From the NCBI RefSeq assembly GCF_016342265.1, contig NZ_JAEIOS010000015.1, positions 248,001 through 312,000 on the forward strand: a DNA stretch of 64,000 bases, read 5' to 3'. Positions 54,477 through 64,000 of the stretch are shown one piece after another. The notes beneath the pieces were generated by a model, which did not search any database, was not told where the DNA came from, and saw only the letters and a program-made list of their open reading frames with translations. A program made the translations under genes and the position numbers. How positions within the stretch are numbered: position 1 is the stretch's first letter; each line of letters opens with the position of its first letter. This DNA comes from Corynebacterium meridianum (GTDB lineage: Bacteria; Actinomycetota; Actinomycetes; Mycobacteriales; Mycobacteriaceae).

Positions 54477-56087
54477 GTGACTGACGCGAAGAAGAACCCC
54501 GCCGTGACCACGTCCGACGCCGATGATGTTCCGGAGCAGCTCCGCATCCGCCGTGAGAAGCGGACCCGCCTGCTCGACGGTGGCGTCGAGCCGTATCCCG
54601 TGGAGGTGAAGCGCAGCACCTCCATCGCGGATCTGCGCGACCGTTACCGGGTTCTCCCCGAGGGCCCGGACGCGGCCGCGGCCGTCGAGCGCGAGGACGG
54701 TGTGACCTACCTGGAGAAGGGCGAGGAGACCGGTGACATCGTTTCCATCGCCGGTCGGGTCATCTTCGTCCGCAACACCGGCAAGCTCTGCTTCGCCCGC
54801 ATCCAGGACGGTGACGGTACCCAGGTGCAGGCCATGCTCTCCCTCGCGGAGGTCGGCGAGGACGCCCTCGCGGGCTGGAAGAGCGACGTCGACCTCGGTG
54901 ACTTCGTCTCCGTCACCGGCCGGGTCATCTCCTCCCGCCGCGGCGAGCTCTCCGTCATGGCCTCGGAGTGGCAGATGGCGTCCAAGTCGCTGCGCCCCCT
55001 GCCCGTCGCCCACAAGGACCTGAGCGAGGACACCCGCGTCCGGCACCGCTACACCGACCTGATCATGCGCCCCGCAGCACGGGAGAACGCGCTGACCCGG
55101 ATCAGGGTGATGCGCGCGCTGCGCCACCACCTGGAGGACGAGGGCTTCCTGGAGGTCGAGACCCCGATGCTGCAGACCCTGCACGGCGGGGCCGCAGCCC
55201 GCCCCTTCCAGACCCACTCCAACGCCCTCGACATCGACCTCTACCTGCGCATCGCGCCGGAGCTGTACCTCAAGCGCTGCGTCGTCGGCGGCATCGACCG
55301 CGTCTTCGAGGTCAACCGCAACTTCCGCAACGAGGGCGTCGACTCCTCCCACAGCCCCGAGTTCGCCATGCTGGAGACCTACCAGGCGTGGGGTACCTAC
55401 GACGACGGCGCGGAGACCATCAAGAACCTCATCCAGGCCGTCGCCACCGAGGTGTTCGGCTCCACCACGGTGACCCTCGCCGACGGTACCGAGTACGACC
55501 TCGGCGGGGAAACGTGGCAGACCCTCGAGATGTACCCGTCGCTGAACGAGGCGCTCGCCCGGAAGTACCCCGGCCAACCCGAGGTTACCGTGGACAGCAC
55601 CGTCGAGGAACTGAAGGCCATCGCGGACGTGATCGGTCTGCCCGTCCCGCAGAACGCAGGCTGGGGACACGGCAAGCTCGTCGAGGAGATCTGGGAGGTC
55701 CTCTGTGAGGACCAGCTCCACGGACCCGTCTTCGTCCGGGACTTCCCCGTCGAGACCTCCCCGCTGACCCGCCAGCACCGCGACAAGCCCGGTGTCACCG
55801 AGAAGTGGGACCTCTACGTCCGCGGATTCGAGCTCGCCACCGGGTACTCCGAACTCATCGACCCCGTCATCCAGCGGGAGCGTTTCGTCGACCAGGCCCG
55901 GCTCGCCGCCGACGGCGATGACGAGGCCATGGTCCTCGACGAGGACTTCCTCACGGCGATGGAGCAGGGCATGCCCCCGACCGCCGGCTGCGGCATGGGC
56001 ATCGACCGACTGCTCATGGCCCTGACCGGTCTCGGTATCCGGGAGACGATCCTGTTCCCGATGGTCAAGCCCGAGCCCAAGCAGTAG
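54477..56087 (+). CDS. lysS: Lysyl-tRNA synthetase, class II
   Basis: 536 residues from a GTG; TACGCT at 54463-54468 ends eight bases upstream, a likely leaderless start. OB-fold anticodon domain first (about 60-190), then the class II core with motif 2 ([11 protein letters not shown]) and motif 3 ([12 protein letters not shown]). It charges tRNA-Lys. A good terminator follows at 56105. Confidence 0.98.
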   Translation: MTDAKKNPAVTTSDADDVPEQLRIRREKRTRLLDGGVEPYPVEVKRSTSIADLRDRYRVLPEGPDAAAAVEREDGVTYLEKGEETGDIVSIAGRVIFVRNTGKLCFARIQDGDGTQVQAMLSLAEVGEDALAGWKSDVDLGDFVSVTGRVISSRRGELSVMASEWQMASKSLRPLPVAHKDLSEDTRVRHRYTDLIMRPAARENALTRIRVMRALRHHLEDEGFLEVETPMLQTLHGGAAARPFQTHSNALDIDLYLRIAPELYLKRCVVGGIDRVFEVNRNFRNEGVDSSHSPEFAMLETYQAWGTYDDGAETIKNLIQAVATEVFGSTTVTLADGTEYDLGGETWQTLEMYPSLNEALARKYPGQPEVTVDSTVEELKAIADVIGLPVPQNAGWGHGKLVEEIWEVLCEDQLHGPVFVRDFPVETSPLTRQHRDKPGVTEKWDLYVRGFELATGYSELIDPVIQRERFVDQARLAADGDDEAMVLDEDFLTAMEQGMPPTAGCGMGIDRLLMALTGLGIRETILFPMVKPEPKQ

Positions 56088-56104
56088 AACCCCCGCCACG
56101 GCGA

Positions 56105-56143
56105 ACGGCCCGGCACCTCCCGCAGGGGAGTGTGCCGGGCCGT
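56105..56143. terminator. Terminator after lysS
   Basis: ACGGCCCGGCAC and GTGCCGGGCCGT, 12 bp, with an inner stem CTCCC/GGGAG in the loop. It also ends 17 bases before the stop of the convergent minus-strand gene. Confidence 0.82.
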
Positions 56144-56159
56144 CTCCGGTTTTCCGGGA

Positions 56160-56858
56160 TCAGTCCCGGTTCTCCGTCAGCTCGATGTAGCGCATCGGTC
56201 GCAGCCGCGGGATCACGAGCCGCTCGATCAGGCCGAGAACGAGCATGAACACGATGAAGATCACGTAGATCATCGCGGTCGTGGTCACCGACCTGGTCAG
56301 GCCGATCTCGGTGGCGTTCATGAAGTCGTAGGGGTAGTAACCGCCGGTGGCCTGCGCCCGCCAGAACGTCCAGGCCGTCCAGACCACCGGGATGATCAGC
56401 GCCCCGAGCAAGGTTCGCAGTCTCACATCCGGTCTGTTGCGCTGCGCCATGTGGAGCAGCCAGATCACCGGGAGCAGGACCGGCATGATGCCGTGGATGA
56501 TGGGTGCGGTGAACACCTGCGTGCCGGTGTTCGGCGAGCCGTCCGCGATCAGCAGGTGGTACACCAGTCCTGTCGCCATGAGCATGATCGTCGCGTCCAA
56601 CCGGAGCACCGCACCCGGCCAGCCGCCGGCACGGCCCCGGATGAACCAGAACGCGTAGGAGAGGCCAGCCGCGGCGCCGATGATGTTCGACCACAGCGTG
56701 AAATAGGAGTAGTAGGCGAGGAGTTTCTCGCCGGTGGACGTGAACGCGGGGTAGTCGGTGAACGGGGTGGTGGCGGCCCCGTATCCGCCGAGTATGGCTG
56801 CACTCACGCCGAGGATCGCCGCCACGATCCCCAGGAACCGGATCACTGAGGGGGTCAT
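56160..56858 (-). CDS. Pr6Pr-type membrane protein
   Basis: 232 residues from the ATG at 56858; TAAGGT ends seven bases upstream on the minus strand (leaderless). Six helices. Family features: FTLWSNIIGAAAGLSYA after helix 2, the HGIMPVLLPVIWLL block, and GGYYPYDFMN before the last helices. Members are common in Actinobacteria (FAR-17a/AIG1-like); some relatives cleave fatty acid esters of hydroxy fatty acids, but no role is set for this one. Confidence 0.8.
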   Translation of the reverse strand: MTPSVIRFLGIVAAILGVSAAILGGYGAATTPFTDYPAFTSTGEKLLAYYSYFTLWSNIIGAAAGLSYAFWFIRGRAGGWPGAVLRLDATIMLMATGLVYHLLIADGSPNTGTQVFTAPIIHGIMPVLLPVIWLLHMAQRNRPDVRLRTLLGALIIPVVWTAWTFWRAQATGGYYPYDFMNATEIGLTRSVTTTAMIYVIFIVFMLVLGLIERLVIPRLRPMRYIELTENRD

Positions 56859-56942
56859 TTGGTTGACCTTACAACACGCCGTGAGCGGCAGCCGACCGGT
56901 TGGCCCGGGATCGGTCGCCGAAAGGCGTTTCCGGACCGTGTT

Positions 56943-56953
56943 CGCTACCGGCG
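56943..56953 (+). promoter_or_regulatory. ClgR-like box upstream of clpC
   Basis: CGCTACCGGCG, one base off the ClgR pattern CGC-Y-N-A-N-R-GCG. ClgR activates clp genes in corynebacteria. It lies 169 bases before the clpC start. Confidence 0.45.
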
Positions 56954-57121
56954 TACAGCGCGCCGTGGATGGGATAAAAGGCCCTCTCACCTGCGTAGGT
57001 GTTCACCCCGCGGAGTGTGTCGTGTCACCTGGGGTACACCATCGCCGGGTGGGCGGAATGCAGGCGCCCACGCGCAGGTTACAGTGGTGGCACTAACACC
57101 CAGCGATTCCAGGGGAGAGAT

Positions 57122-59911
57122 ATGTTCGAGAGGTTTACCGACCGCGCCCGCCGCGTCATCGTCCTGGCTCAGGAGGAGGCGCGGATGTTGAACCACAATT
57201 ACATCGGCACCGAGCACATCCTCCTGGGACTGATCCACGAGGGCGAGGGTGTCGCGGCGAAGGCGCTTGAGTCCATGGGGATCTCGTTGGACGCCGTCCG
57301 CCAGGAGGTCGAGGAGATCATCGGTCACGGCACCCAGCCGCACACCGGTCACATCCCCTTCACCCCGCGCGCCAAGAAGGTCCTCGAGCTCTCGCTCCGC
57401 GAGGGACTGCAGATGGGCCACAAGTACATCGGCACCGAGTTCCTGCTCCTCGGTCTCATCCGCGAGGGCGAGGGCGTCGCCGCCCAGGTGCTGGTCAAGC
57501 TCGGCGCAGATCTGCCCCGGGTCCGGCAGCAGGTCATCCAGCTGCTCTCCGGATACGAGGGTGGTCAGGGAGACTCACCGGAGGGCGGCCCCAGCGGGCC
57601 GGAGGCCGTCGGGGCGGGCGCAAACCCGACCGGACGCGCGGCGGGACCCGCCGGAGAGCGTTCGAATTCGCTGGTCCTCGACCAGTTCGGCCGCAACCTC
57701 ACCATCGCGGCGAAGGAGGGCAAGCTCGATCCGGTCGTCGGTCGCGAGAAGGAGATCGAGCGGATCATGCAGGTCCTCTCCCGCCGGACGAAGAACAACC
57801 CGGTCCTCATCGGTGAGCCCGGCGTCGGCAAGACCGCGGTCGTCGAGGGCTTGGCGCTCGACATCGTCAACGGCAAGGTCCCGGAGACCCTGAAGGACAA
57901 GCAGGTCTACTCGCTCGATCTCGGTTCCCTCGTCGCCGGTTCCCGCTACCGCGGTGACTTCGAGGAACGCCTGAAGAAGGTGCTCAAGGAGATCAACCAG
58001 CGCGGTGACATCATCCTGTTCATCGACGAGATCCACACCCTCGTCGGCGCTGGTGCCGCGGAAGGCGCCATCGACGCCGCCAGCCTGCTCAAGCCGAAGC
58101 TGGCCCGCGGTGAGCTGCAGACCATCGGCGCGACGACGCTCGACGAGTACCGCAAGCACATCGAGAAGGACGCCGCCCTCGAGCGTCGTTTCCAGCCCGT
58201 CCAGGTGCCCGAGCCGAGTGTCGAGATGACCATCGAGATCCTCAAGGGACTGCGCGACCGCTACGAGGCGCACCACCGGGTCTCCATCACGGACGGCGCA
58301 CTGGCTGCCGCGGCGAACCTCTCGGACCGTTACATCAACGACCGTTTCCTGCCCGACAAGGCCGTCGACCTCATCGATGAGGCCGGTGCCCGCATGCGCA
58401 TCAAGCGGATGACCGCCCCCGAGGGACTGCGCGAGATCGACGAGCGCATCAACGACGTGCGCCGCGAGAAGGAGGCGGCCATCGACGAGCAGGACTTCGA
58501 GAAGGCCGCGGGCCTGCGCGACAAGGAGCGGAAGCTCGGCGAAGAGCGCGCGGAGAAGGAGAAGCAGTGGCGCTCCGGTGACCTCGAGGAGGTCGCCGAG
58601 GTCGGCGAGGAACAGATCGCCGAGGTGCTGGGCAACTGGACCGGGATCCCCGTGTTCAAGCTCACCGAGGAGGAGTCCTCCCGGCTGCTGCGCATGGAGG
58701 ATGAGCTGCACAAGCGGATCATCGGCCAGGACGACGCCGTCAAGTCCGTGTCGCGCGCGATCCGGCGCACCCGTGCCGGCCTGAAGGACCCGAAGCGCCC
58801 CAGCGGCTCGTTCATCTTCGCCGGCCCGTCCGGCGTCGGCAAGACGGAGCTGTCCAAGGCGCTGGCGAACTTCCTGTTCGGCGAGGACGACGCCCTCATC
58901 CAGATCGACATGGGCGAGTTCCACGACCGCTTCACCGCCTCCCGCCTGTTCGGTGCGCCCCCCGGGTACGTCGGCTACGAGGAGGGCGGCCAGCTCACCG
59001 AGAAGGTGCGCCGCAAGCCGTTCTCCGTCGTGCTCTTCGACGAGATCGAGAAGGCGCACAAGGAGATCTACAACACCCTGCTGCAGGTGCTGGAGGAGGG
59101 CCGCCTCACCGACGGTCAGGGCCGGGTCGTCGACTTCAAGAACACGGTGCTCATCTTCACCTCGAACCTGGGTACCCAGGACATCTCCAAGGCCGTCGGC
59201 ATGGGATTCTCCGGCAGCGGTGCGATGGGCGTCGAGGGGCAGTACGAGCGGATGAAGCAGAAGGTCAACGACGAGCTGAAGAAGCACTTCCGCCCCGAGT
59301 TCCTCAACCGCATCGACGATGTCGTCGTGTTCCACCAGCTCACCGAGGAACAGATCGTCGAGATGGTCGACCTCATCGCCGCCCGTGTCACCAAGGCGCT
59401 GCACGCCAAGGACATGGATCTCGAGCTCACCGACAAGGCGAAGCGACTGCTGGCCAAGCGCGGCTTCGACCCGGTGCTCGGTGCCCGTCCGCTGCGCCGC
59501 ACGATCCAGCGGGAGATCGAGGACACGCTGTCCGAGAAGATCCTGTTCGGCGAGCTCGGAGCCGGTGAGATCGTCACCGTCGACGTCGAGAACTGGGATG
59601 GCGAATCCAAGGCGGCCGACGCCACCTTCACGTTCACCCCGCGGCCGAAGCCGCTGCCGGAGGACGAGGAGTTCAGCGAGATCAGTGTCGAGGCCGCCGA
59701 GGCCATCAAGGACGTCTCCGACGCCGCCGACGGTGAGGTCCCCGAAGGCGACTCCGCCAGGGAGATCGAGTCGGAGAACGTCATCGAGTCCGCCGAGCAC
59801 GTCGAAAACCCGGACCACCCGGACCAGAACAAGGGCCGGGACTCCGCCCCCGATGATGACAACGGCGATGCCGGGGCTGGCGGCGGGCAGGCGCCCGCCG
59901 GCACCGTCTGA
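57122..59911 (+). CDS. clpC: Clp protease ATPase ClpC
   Basis: 929 residues from the ATG with AGGGGAGAG upstream ([20 protein letters not shown]). Double N-domain repeat (1-150), AAA-1 with GEPGVGKT (about 225), a UVR/middle coiled coil ([17 protein letters not shown]), AAA-2 with GPSGVGKT (about 570). It unfolds proteins for ClpP. The last 85 residues are an acidic tail (about 845-929) beyond the family core. A strong terminator follows. Confidence 0.98.
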   Translation: MFERFTDRARRVIVLAQEEARMLNHNYIGTEHILLGLIHEGEGVAAKALESMGISLDAVRQEVEEIIGHGTQPHTGHIPFTPRAKKVLELSLREGLQMGHKYIGTEFLLLGLIREGEGVAAQVLVKLGADLPRVRQQVIQLLSGYEGGQGDSPEGGPSGPEAVGAGANPTGRAAGPAGERSNSLVLDQFGRNLTIAAKEGKLDPVVGREKEIERIMQVLSRRTKNNPVLIGEPGVGKTAVVEGLALDIVNGKVPETLKDKQVYSLDLGSLVAGSRYRGDFEERLKKVLKEINQRGDIILFIDEIHTLVGAGAAEGAIDAASLLKPKLARGELQTIGATTLDEYRKHIEKDAALERRFQPVQVPEPSVEMTIEILKGLRDRYEAHHRVSITDGALAAAANLSDRYINDRFLPDKAVDLIDEAGARMRIKRMTAPEGLREIDERINDVRREKEAAIDEQDFEKAAGLRDKERKLGEERAEKEKQWRSGDLEEVAEVGEEQIAEVLGNWTGIPVFKLTEEESSRLLRMEDELHKRIIGQDDAVKSVSRAIRRTRAGLKDPKRPSGSFIFAGPSGVGKTELSKALANFLFGEDDALIQIDMGEFHDRFTASRLFGAPPGYVGYEEGGQLTEKVRRKPFSVVLFDEIEKAHKEIYNTLLQVLEEGRLTDGQGRVVDFKNTVLIFTSNLGTQDISKAVGMGFSGSGAMGVEGQYERMKQKVNDELKKHFRPEFLNRIDDVVVFHQLTEEQIVEMVDLIAARVTKALHAKDMDLELTDKAKRLLAKRGFDPVLGARPLRRTIQREIEDTLSEKILFGELGAGEIVTVDVENWDGESKAADATFTFTPRPKPLPEDEEFSEISVEAAEAIKDVSDAADGEVPEGDSAREIESENVIESAEHVENPDHPDQNKGRDSAPDDDNGDAGAGGGQAPAGTV

Positions 59912-59930
59912 CCATCGCTGATGCACCACG

Positions 59931-59983
59931 GCTGGGCCCCGACCGGAGTCTCGGACTCCGGTCGGGGCCCAGCTCTCTTTTTT
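59931..59983 (+). terminator. Strong terminator of clpC
   Basis: A perfect 20-bp stem (GCTGGGCCCCGACCGGAGTC and its complement) with a 3-nt loop TCG, then CTCTCTTTTTTC. The best intrinsic terminator of the window. Confidence 0.95.
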
Positions 59984-60347
59984 CGGCGGGTGGAATCCGC
60001 GTGCCGGATCAGGTGGGGCGGTGGGTCCGCACCACCTCTGGTCAGACCCGGGACCGGGGGCATCGCCGGAATCCGCAGTTCCGACCACTACGGGGCCGTC
60101 GGGGATCTGGACCGTAACGAACCCTCCGGGGCGGAGTCACCTTCCCCTCGCCGCCGTAGGCGCCGTCGTTCCCGGTGAACGGCACCGGCTGATCAGGTCG
60201 GTAGCGGGTGGTAACCCGGGCGGTCGTAGAATCGGATGGCGTGGTGTTCTTTCCGGCTAACCCGGCGAATCCGACATGGATGGACCGCGGAACACCCGGG
60301 TATGTCCGATCGGGGCATGCCGATCAACTGAAAGAGCAGGAGAACCA
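59984..60347 (+). other. Gene-free stretch before the DUF4236 gene
   Basis: No gene supported on either strand. A TAGAAT box at 60227-60232 is the most likely promoter for the gene at 60348, giving a leader of about 110 bases. Confidence 0.5.
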
Positions 60348-60518
60348 GTGGGGCTTAACTACCGTCGACGCAAATCACTCGGCAAGGGAACGTGGCTCAA
60401 TTTCTCGGGATCCGGGGCGTCCGTGTCCAAGCGGTTCGGACCGCTCACGGTGAACTCCCGGGGCCGGGTCTCGCTCCGCCTCCCCGGCGGACTCAACTGG
60501 CGCGGCCGCTGGCGCTGA
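60348..60518 (+). CDS. DUF4236 mini protein
   Basis: 56 residues from a GTG with GCAGGAG eight bases upstream. It reads GLNYRRRKSLGKGTWLNFSG, then SGASVSKRFGPLTVNSRGR and an Arg-rich end. This is the DUF4236 pattern (basic start, L-N-x-S-x-S-G-x-S-V-S). The charge is strongly positive. Members occur alone or at the N-terminus of larger membrane proteins; role unknown. thrE follows after 58 bases. Confidence 0.78.
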   Translation: MGLNYRRRKSLGKGTWLNFSGSGASVSKRFGPLTVNSRGRVSLRLPGGLNWRGRWR

Positions 60519-60576
60519 GTCCACCCGGTGACGGGACGATCCACGAAACTCCGGCGAGACGTGAGGAAGGTGACTG

Positions 60577-61965
60577 GTGGTGACGGGTGACAGCCGATCG
60601 GACGGTGAACTCCAGCAGTTGATGCAGCTCCAGCAGCAGATGGGACGGGAGGCCGACGCGGTCCTGAGACTCGGTCTGATGATGACGGCCGCGGGCACCG
60701 GCGGGTACCGGGTGCTGCGTGCGATGAAGCGGGCCGCCCGCTCCCTCGGCTTCGACCGCCTGGACGCCATCGTGTCCGTGAACACGATCACGTGCACGTT
60801 CCACCGCGGCGACATGTTCCGCACCGTCGTCGCGAACCACCACGAGCCTTCGGTCGACGCCTCCCGGATCGAGGCCCTGGAGGACCTCACCCACCACATG
60901 CACCGCCGGTTCACGGTGGCGGAGCTCAACCACCGGCTCGACGTCATCGAACGCACCGTGGTCAAACGCTGGTCCCGCCTGCTGCTCGCCCTGGCGGCGG
61001 GTGTCGCCTGCGCCTCCTTCGCGGTGCTCAACCGCTATCCCGCCAGTGAGGCCGCGGTTGTCGCGGTCTCGGCGGCGTGCGGGCAGTTCGTCCGGGTGTC
61101 CCTCGGTCGCCGCCACTTCAACCAGCTCGGTACCGTGTCCGCGGCTGGCGCCGTGGCGTGTCTGGTGTACTGGGCGGTCACCGCGCTGATCGGGATGATC
61201 GCGGACACCGACACGACCTCCTTCGCCGCGGGATACGTCGCCGCGGTCCTGTTCCTCATCCCGGGGTTCCCGCTGTTCTCGGCGCTGTTGGACCTGACCC
61301 GTTTCGACATCACCGCGGGCATCTCCCGGTTGACCTATGCGGTGAGCGTCATCGTCACCGCGACGATCTCCGTCGGGATGGTCAGTCTCGTCACCGGACT
61401 CAACCCACTGCCCGCGAGCCCCGGGCCACCGTCCCCGGCGTGGTGGGTGGCGGCCGCCGCAGCGAGCTTCCTGGGCGTCGCGGGGTTCGCGTTGCTGTTC
61501 AACTGCTCGCGCCGCATGGTGCTGCTCGGGGCGTCCGTCGCGACGGTCGCGAACATGGCCCGGCTCGTGCTCGTGTTCCACCACGTGCCGCAGCACCTCG
61601 CGGCCTTCATCGCAGGTGTGCTCGTCGGCGTCATCGCCGCGCTGATCCACCGGTCCGCCCGGGTCCCGCGGATCACCGTGACGGTGCCGGCCTCGGTCAT
61701 CATGATCCCCGGTGTCGCCATGTACACCTCGATGTACGCGTTGAACACAGGGGACATGGACCTCGCGATGTCGGCGGCCGCCTCGGCTGCGCTGGTCGTC
61801 GTCTGCATAGCGGCGGGGCTGGCGCTCGCCCGGATGCTCACGGACCCGGACTGGGCTTACGGTCGGACCATAGACCTGCACAAGCAGCTCACCGATCCGG
61901 CGGAGCACCCCGGCGGGGCAGACCTATCCGACCTTCCCCGTACTCCTCGGCGAGACCGTCGCTGA
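60577..61965 (+). CDS. thrE: Threonine/serine exporter ThrE
   Basis: 462 residues from a GTG with GAGGAAGG upstream. Soluble N-terminal part (about 1-130; blocks TAAGTGGYRVLRAM and NTITCTFHRGD), then about ten helices: the DUF1212 half and the shorter DUF3815-like half with VPASVIMIPGVAMYTSMYAL. ThrE of C. glutamicum (489 residues) exports threonine and serine using the proton gradient. The C-terminal 25 codons overlap the convergent mutY gene by 77 bases. Confidence 0.93.
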   Translation: MVTGDSRSDGELQQLMQLQQQMGREADAVLRLGLMMTAAGTGGYRVLRAMKRAARSLGFDRLDAIVSVNTITCTFHRGDMFRTVVANHHEPSVDASRIEALEDLTHHMHRRFTVAELNHRLDVIERTVVKRWSRLLLALAAGVACASFAVLNRYPASEAAVVAVSAACGQFVRVSLGRRHFNQLGTVSAAGAVACLVYWAVTALIGMIADTDTTSFAAGYVAAVLFLIPGFPLFSALLDLTRFDITAGISRLTYAVSVIVTATISVGMVSLVTGLNPLPASPGPPSPAWWVAAAAASFLGVAGFALLFNCSRRMVLLGASVATVANMARLVLVFHHVPQHLAAFIAGVLVGVIAALIHRSARVPRITVTVPASVIMIPGVAMYTSMYALNTGDMDLAMSAAASAALVVVCIAAGLALARMLTDPDWAYGRTIDLHKQLTDPAEHPGGADLSDLPRTPRRDRR

Positions 61966-62785
61966 GGAGACTGAGCAGCGCGCGGGCGCGTTGGGCTTCA
62001 TCGGGCCACACGGCGTCCACCTCGCGGCGTTCGACCGGCCCGTCCGCGTCCCGCAGCACCGCCATGATCTTCCCCCGCACCTGGCGGTCCGTGCCCGCGA
62101 ACTTCTGCACCCGCTTCTTCGCCGCCCCCAGCTCGTCCCCGGTGGGTGCGGGGCATCCGGCCCGCTGCCACGCGCACTCCGCCCGCACCGGGCACGCGTC
62201 GCAGTCCGGGCGTGCCGCGGTGCACACCAGGGCCCCGAGCTCCATCAGCGCCACCGAGAACCGGGGGACCAGCTCCGGGTCGGTGGGCAGAATCGATTCG
62301 ACGTCGTCGAGGTCCCGGCGTCGTGGGGTCCCGGGGAGAAAGCGCCCCTCCACCAGCCGCCGGTACACGCGTCGGACGTTGGTGTCCACCACCGGAACGG
62401 GTTTCCCGTACGCGAACGCGGCCACAGCCCGCGCTGTGTAGTCACCGATCCCGGGGAGCGTGAGCAGCTCATCGACGTCCTCGGGCACCCGGCCGTCGTG
62501 CCGCTGGGCGATGGCCGCGGCGCACTCCTGCAGGCGCAGGGCCCGGCGGGGATAGCCGAGCCGCCCCCAGGCCCGCAGTACCTCGTCCGTTCCGGCCGCC
62601 GCGAGATCCGCCGGGGTCGGCCAGCGGTGCATCCACTCGCACCAGATCGGCTCCACCCGCCGCACCGGGGTCTGCTGGCTCATCACCTCGGACAGCAGTA
62701 CCCCCCATGCCCCCGTCGCGGGGGTGCGCCAGACAAGGTCACGCCGGTTGGCGTCGTACCAGCGCAGGAGGGTAGGGGTGATCAC
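61889..62785 (-). CDS. mutY: A/G-specific adenine DNA glycosylase
   Basis: 298 residues. It removes adenine opposite 8-oxoguanine. Catalytic Glu in LSEVMSQQTPV, helix-hairpin-helix LPGIGDYTARAV, catalytic Asp in VVDTNVRRVYRR, and the iron-sulfur cysteines CTAARPDCDACPVRAEC (C-x6-C-x2-C-x5-C). The C-terminal NUDIX-like 8-oxoG reader of E. coli MutY is missing; short actinobacterial forms are normal. Its end overlaps thrE. Confidence 0.95.
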   Translation of the reverse strand: MITPTLLRWYDANRRDLVWRTPATGAWGVLLSEVMSQQTPVRRVEPIWCEWMHRWPTPADLAAAGTDEVLRAWGRLGYPRRALRLQECAAAIAQRHDGRVPEDVDELLTLPGIGDYTARAVAAFAYGKPVPVVDTNVRRVYRRLVEGRFLPGTPRRRDLDDVESILPTDPELVPRFSVALMELGALVCTAARPDCDACPVRAECAWQRAGCPAPTGDELGAAKKRVQKFAGTDRQVRGKIMAVLRDADGPVERREVDAVWPDEAQRARALLSLLSDGLAEEYGEGRIGLPRRGAPPDR

Positions 62786-62872
62786 AAGGGCAGGAGTCTA
62801 TCGGGTTCCGGTCCCCGGTCACACATCGTCCATTATGTCCCGCGACGGACCCCGACGGTGCACAATTGAGTC

Positions 62873-63520
62873 ATGACGAACACCCTTTCACCGGATGAAG
62901 ACCGGACCCCCCGTAACCCGAAGGCCGTGTGGGCCGCGCTGATGGAGGGCAACCGTCGTTTCATGAACTTCTCGGTGGAACGCCCGAACCAGGATGCTCT
63001 GCGCCGCAGTCAGCTCACCCAGGGGCAGGAGCCGTTGGCGGTGGTTCTCGCCTGCTCCGATTCGCGGGTACCCGTGGAGCTCATCTTCGACCAGGGACTC
63101 GGTGACGTCTTCGTCATCCGCACCGCGGGCGAGATCATCGACCTCGCCGTGCTGGGGTCACTGGAGTACGCGGTGGAGTCCCTGCACGTTCCGCTCGTCG
63201 TCGTGCTCGGGCACGAGTCCTGCGGTGCAGTCGGGGCGACGATGGCGGCACTGGACGGGCACGAGATCCCCGGTGGATTCCAGCGCGTGCTGATCGAGAA
63301 GGTCAGCCCCTCGATCCTCGACGCCCGCGCTGCGGGACGCCGCACCATCGAGGAGTTCGAGGCGCATCACGTGGCTGAGACGGTCGACCAGGTCCTGTCC
63401 CGGTCACCCGAGATCAAGGCCCGGGTGTCCAAGGGGACGTGCGGCATCGTCGGTGTCCGGTACCGGCTGTCCGACGGGATGGCGGAGCCCGTGGTCACCA
63501 TCGGCGTCAACGACGACTGA
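62873..63520 (+). CDS. Beta-carbonic anhydrase
   Basis: 215 residues. Zinc ligands in CSDSRVP (first Cys, with the Asp-Arg pair) and GHESCGAV (His-x2-Cys). It hydrates CO2 in the cytoplasm. Starts 87 bases from the divergent mutY gene. Confidence 0.96.
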   Translation: MTNTLSPDEDRTPRNPKAVWAALMEGNRRFMNFSVERPNQDALRRSQLTQGQEPLAVVLACSDSRVPVELIFDQGLGDVFVIRTAGEIIDLAVLGSLEYAVESLHVPLVVVLGHESCGAVGATMAALDGHEIPGGFQRVLIEKVSPSILDARAAGRRTIEEFEAHHVAETVDQVLSRSPEIKARVSKGTCGIVGVRYRLSDGMAEPVVTIGVNDD

Positions 63521-63587
63521 CAAAACAAACAGGGACACGCCGCAGGACTGACACATCTGCGGCGCAGCTCCGCATAGACTCGGGCTC

Positions 63588-64000
63588 GTGGACAACAGAA
63601 ACCGTCGACTGCCCAGAGAGATCTACATCCGCCGCCGGGTGGCGGCGGGCGTCGTGCTGATCATCGTCGTGTTCCTGGTCGGATGGCTGATCTCGGCGCT
63701 CGTCGGCGGGGACGACCCGCAGCCCACCGCTGCGGAGGGGACACAGACCACCACCCCGGCCCGGGAGACGACGGCCGCGGAGACCTCCCGGACGTCCACC
63801 GAATCCACCGCCGGGCGTGGCACACCGACCACCGCAACCACGGGGAAACGGCCCGCGGACGAGGCGGAGAGCGACAAACCCTACGCGTCATCGGAGACCA
63901 CGGCGACGACAACGGAACAGGCTCCGGCCGAGCGGAAGAACACCTGTGAACTCAGCGACCTCATCGTCACCGCGACCTCGGACCAGGCGGCCTACGCACC
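63588..64000 (+). CDS. Membrane-anchored protein, 3' end cut by window
   Basis: Starts at a GTG; TAGACT (63575-63580) ends seven bases upstream, a leaderless start. The frame stays open to the window edge (137 codons). Short basic N-terminus (VDNRNRRLPREIYIRRRV), one helix (about 20-40: VLIIVVFLVGWLISALVGG), then a Thr/Glu/Pro/Ala-rich linker of about 75 residues and the start of a folded part (NTCELSDLIVTATSDQ). This resembles corynebacterial envelope proteins with a linker. Family not decidable. Confidence 0.75.
   Translation, partial: MDNRNRRLPREIYIRRRVAAGVVLIIVVFLVGWLISALVGGDDPQPTAAEGTQTTTPARETTAAETSRTSTESTAGRGTPTTATTGKRPADEAESDKPYASSETTATTTEQAPAERKNTCELSDLIVTATSDQAAYA

Noticed and set aside
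54462..56099. 545-codon frame opposite lysS
   Set aside because: Shadow; all aminoacyl-tRNA synthetase motifs are on the other strand.
57575..60088. 837-codon open frame opposite clpC
   Set aside because: Shadow of clpC; Asp/Leu/Val-rich composition without motifs.

Overview
The window is chromosomal DNA from a very GC-rich Corynebacterium. The strongest pointers are two tiny cell-wall porin genes of the PorH/PorA type next to a PPK2 polyphosphate kinase and not far from a stand-alone groEL2 (the neighbourhood I know from C. glutamicum), an N-acetylglutamate synthase of the Cg3035 type, ThrE, a fused MrpA/B antiporter subunit, and many leaderless genes whose TANNNT box ends 6-8 nt before the start codon. 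The species cannot be fixed from the sequence. I see no insertion sequence, prophage, CRISPR array, rRNA or tRNA gene.

Layout. 1-1.7 kb: end of an ABC-2 transporter pair and a mini membrane protein. 1.8-6 kb: thiC under a TPP riboswitch and a secreted GH3 glycosidase. 6.2-14.7 kb: drug efflux, cardiolipin synthase, exonuclease III, an RDD protein, N-acetylglutamate synthase with peptide deformylase, a LytR-C protein, a glutamate-cysteine ligase-like enzyme. 14.8-24.7 kb: a CAP protein, the six-gene Mrp Na+/H+ antiporter operon, a large secreted protein of unknown function, and an orphan LeuA-type regulatory domain. 25-32.6 kb: an M20 peptidase ending on a run of 15 G, groEL2 with a CIRCE operator, a lipoprotein gene broken by a stop codon, a GntR-controlled membrane protein, panC, then porH-porA. 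32.8-38.5 kb: ppk2, a Pls-type (epsilon-poly-lysine synthetase-like) single-module NRPS, its MarR neighbour and a rhodanese. 38.7-52.5 kb: FetB permease, K+ channel, pyrophosphatase, then dacB-tilS-hpt-ftsH-folEPBK and three conserved actinobacterial genes. 52.7-64 kb: NsrR-flavohemoglobin, lysS, clpC, a DUF4236 mini protein, thrE, mutY, a beta-carbonic anhydrase and the start of one more membrane-anchored gene cut by the window edge.

Functional links. The folate genes form one tightly overlapping unit downstream of ftsH. NsrR and Hmp form a nitric-oxide response pair. PorH and PorA would form an outer-membrane (mycomembrane) channel. The MarR gene and the Pls-like gene look like one transcription unit; the adenylation-domain specificity residues read DAESIGTVVK, close to a lysine signature, so a cationic poly-amino-acid product is the most interesting prediction of the window. 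The GntR operon has an unusually clear regulatory region: two matching dyads sit on the -35 box and the start point of a near-consensus promoter.
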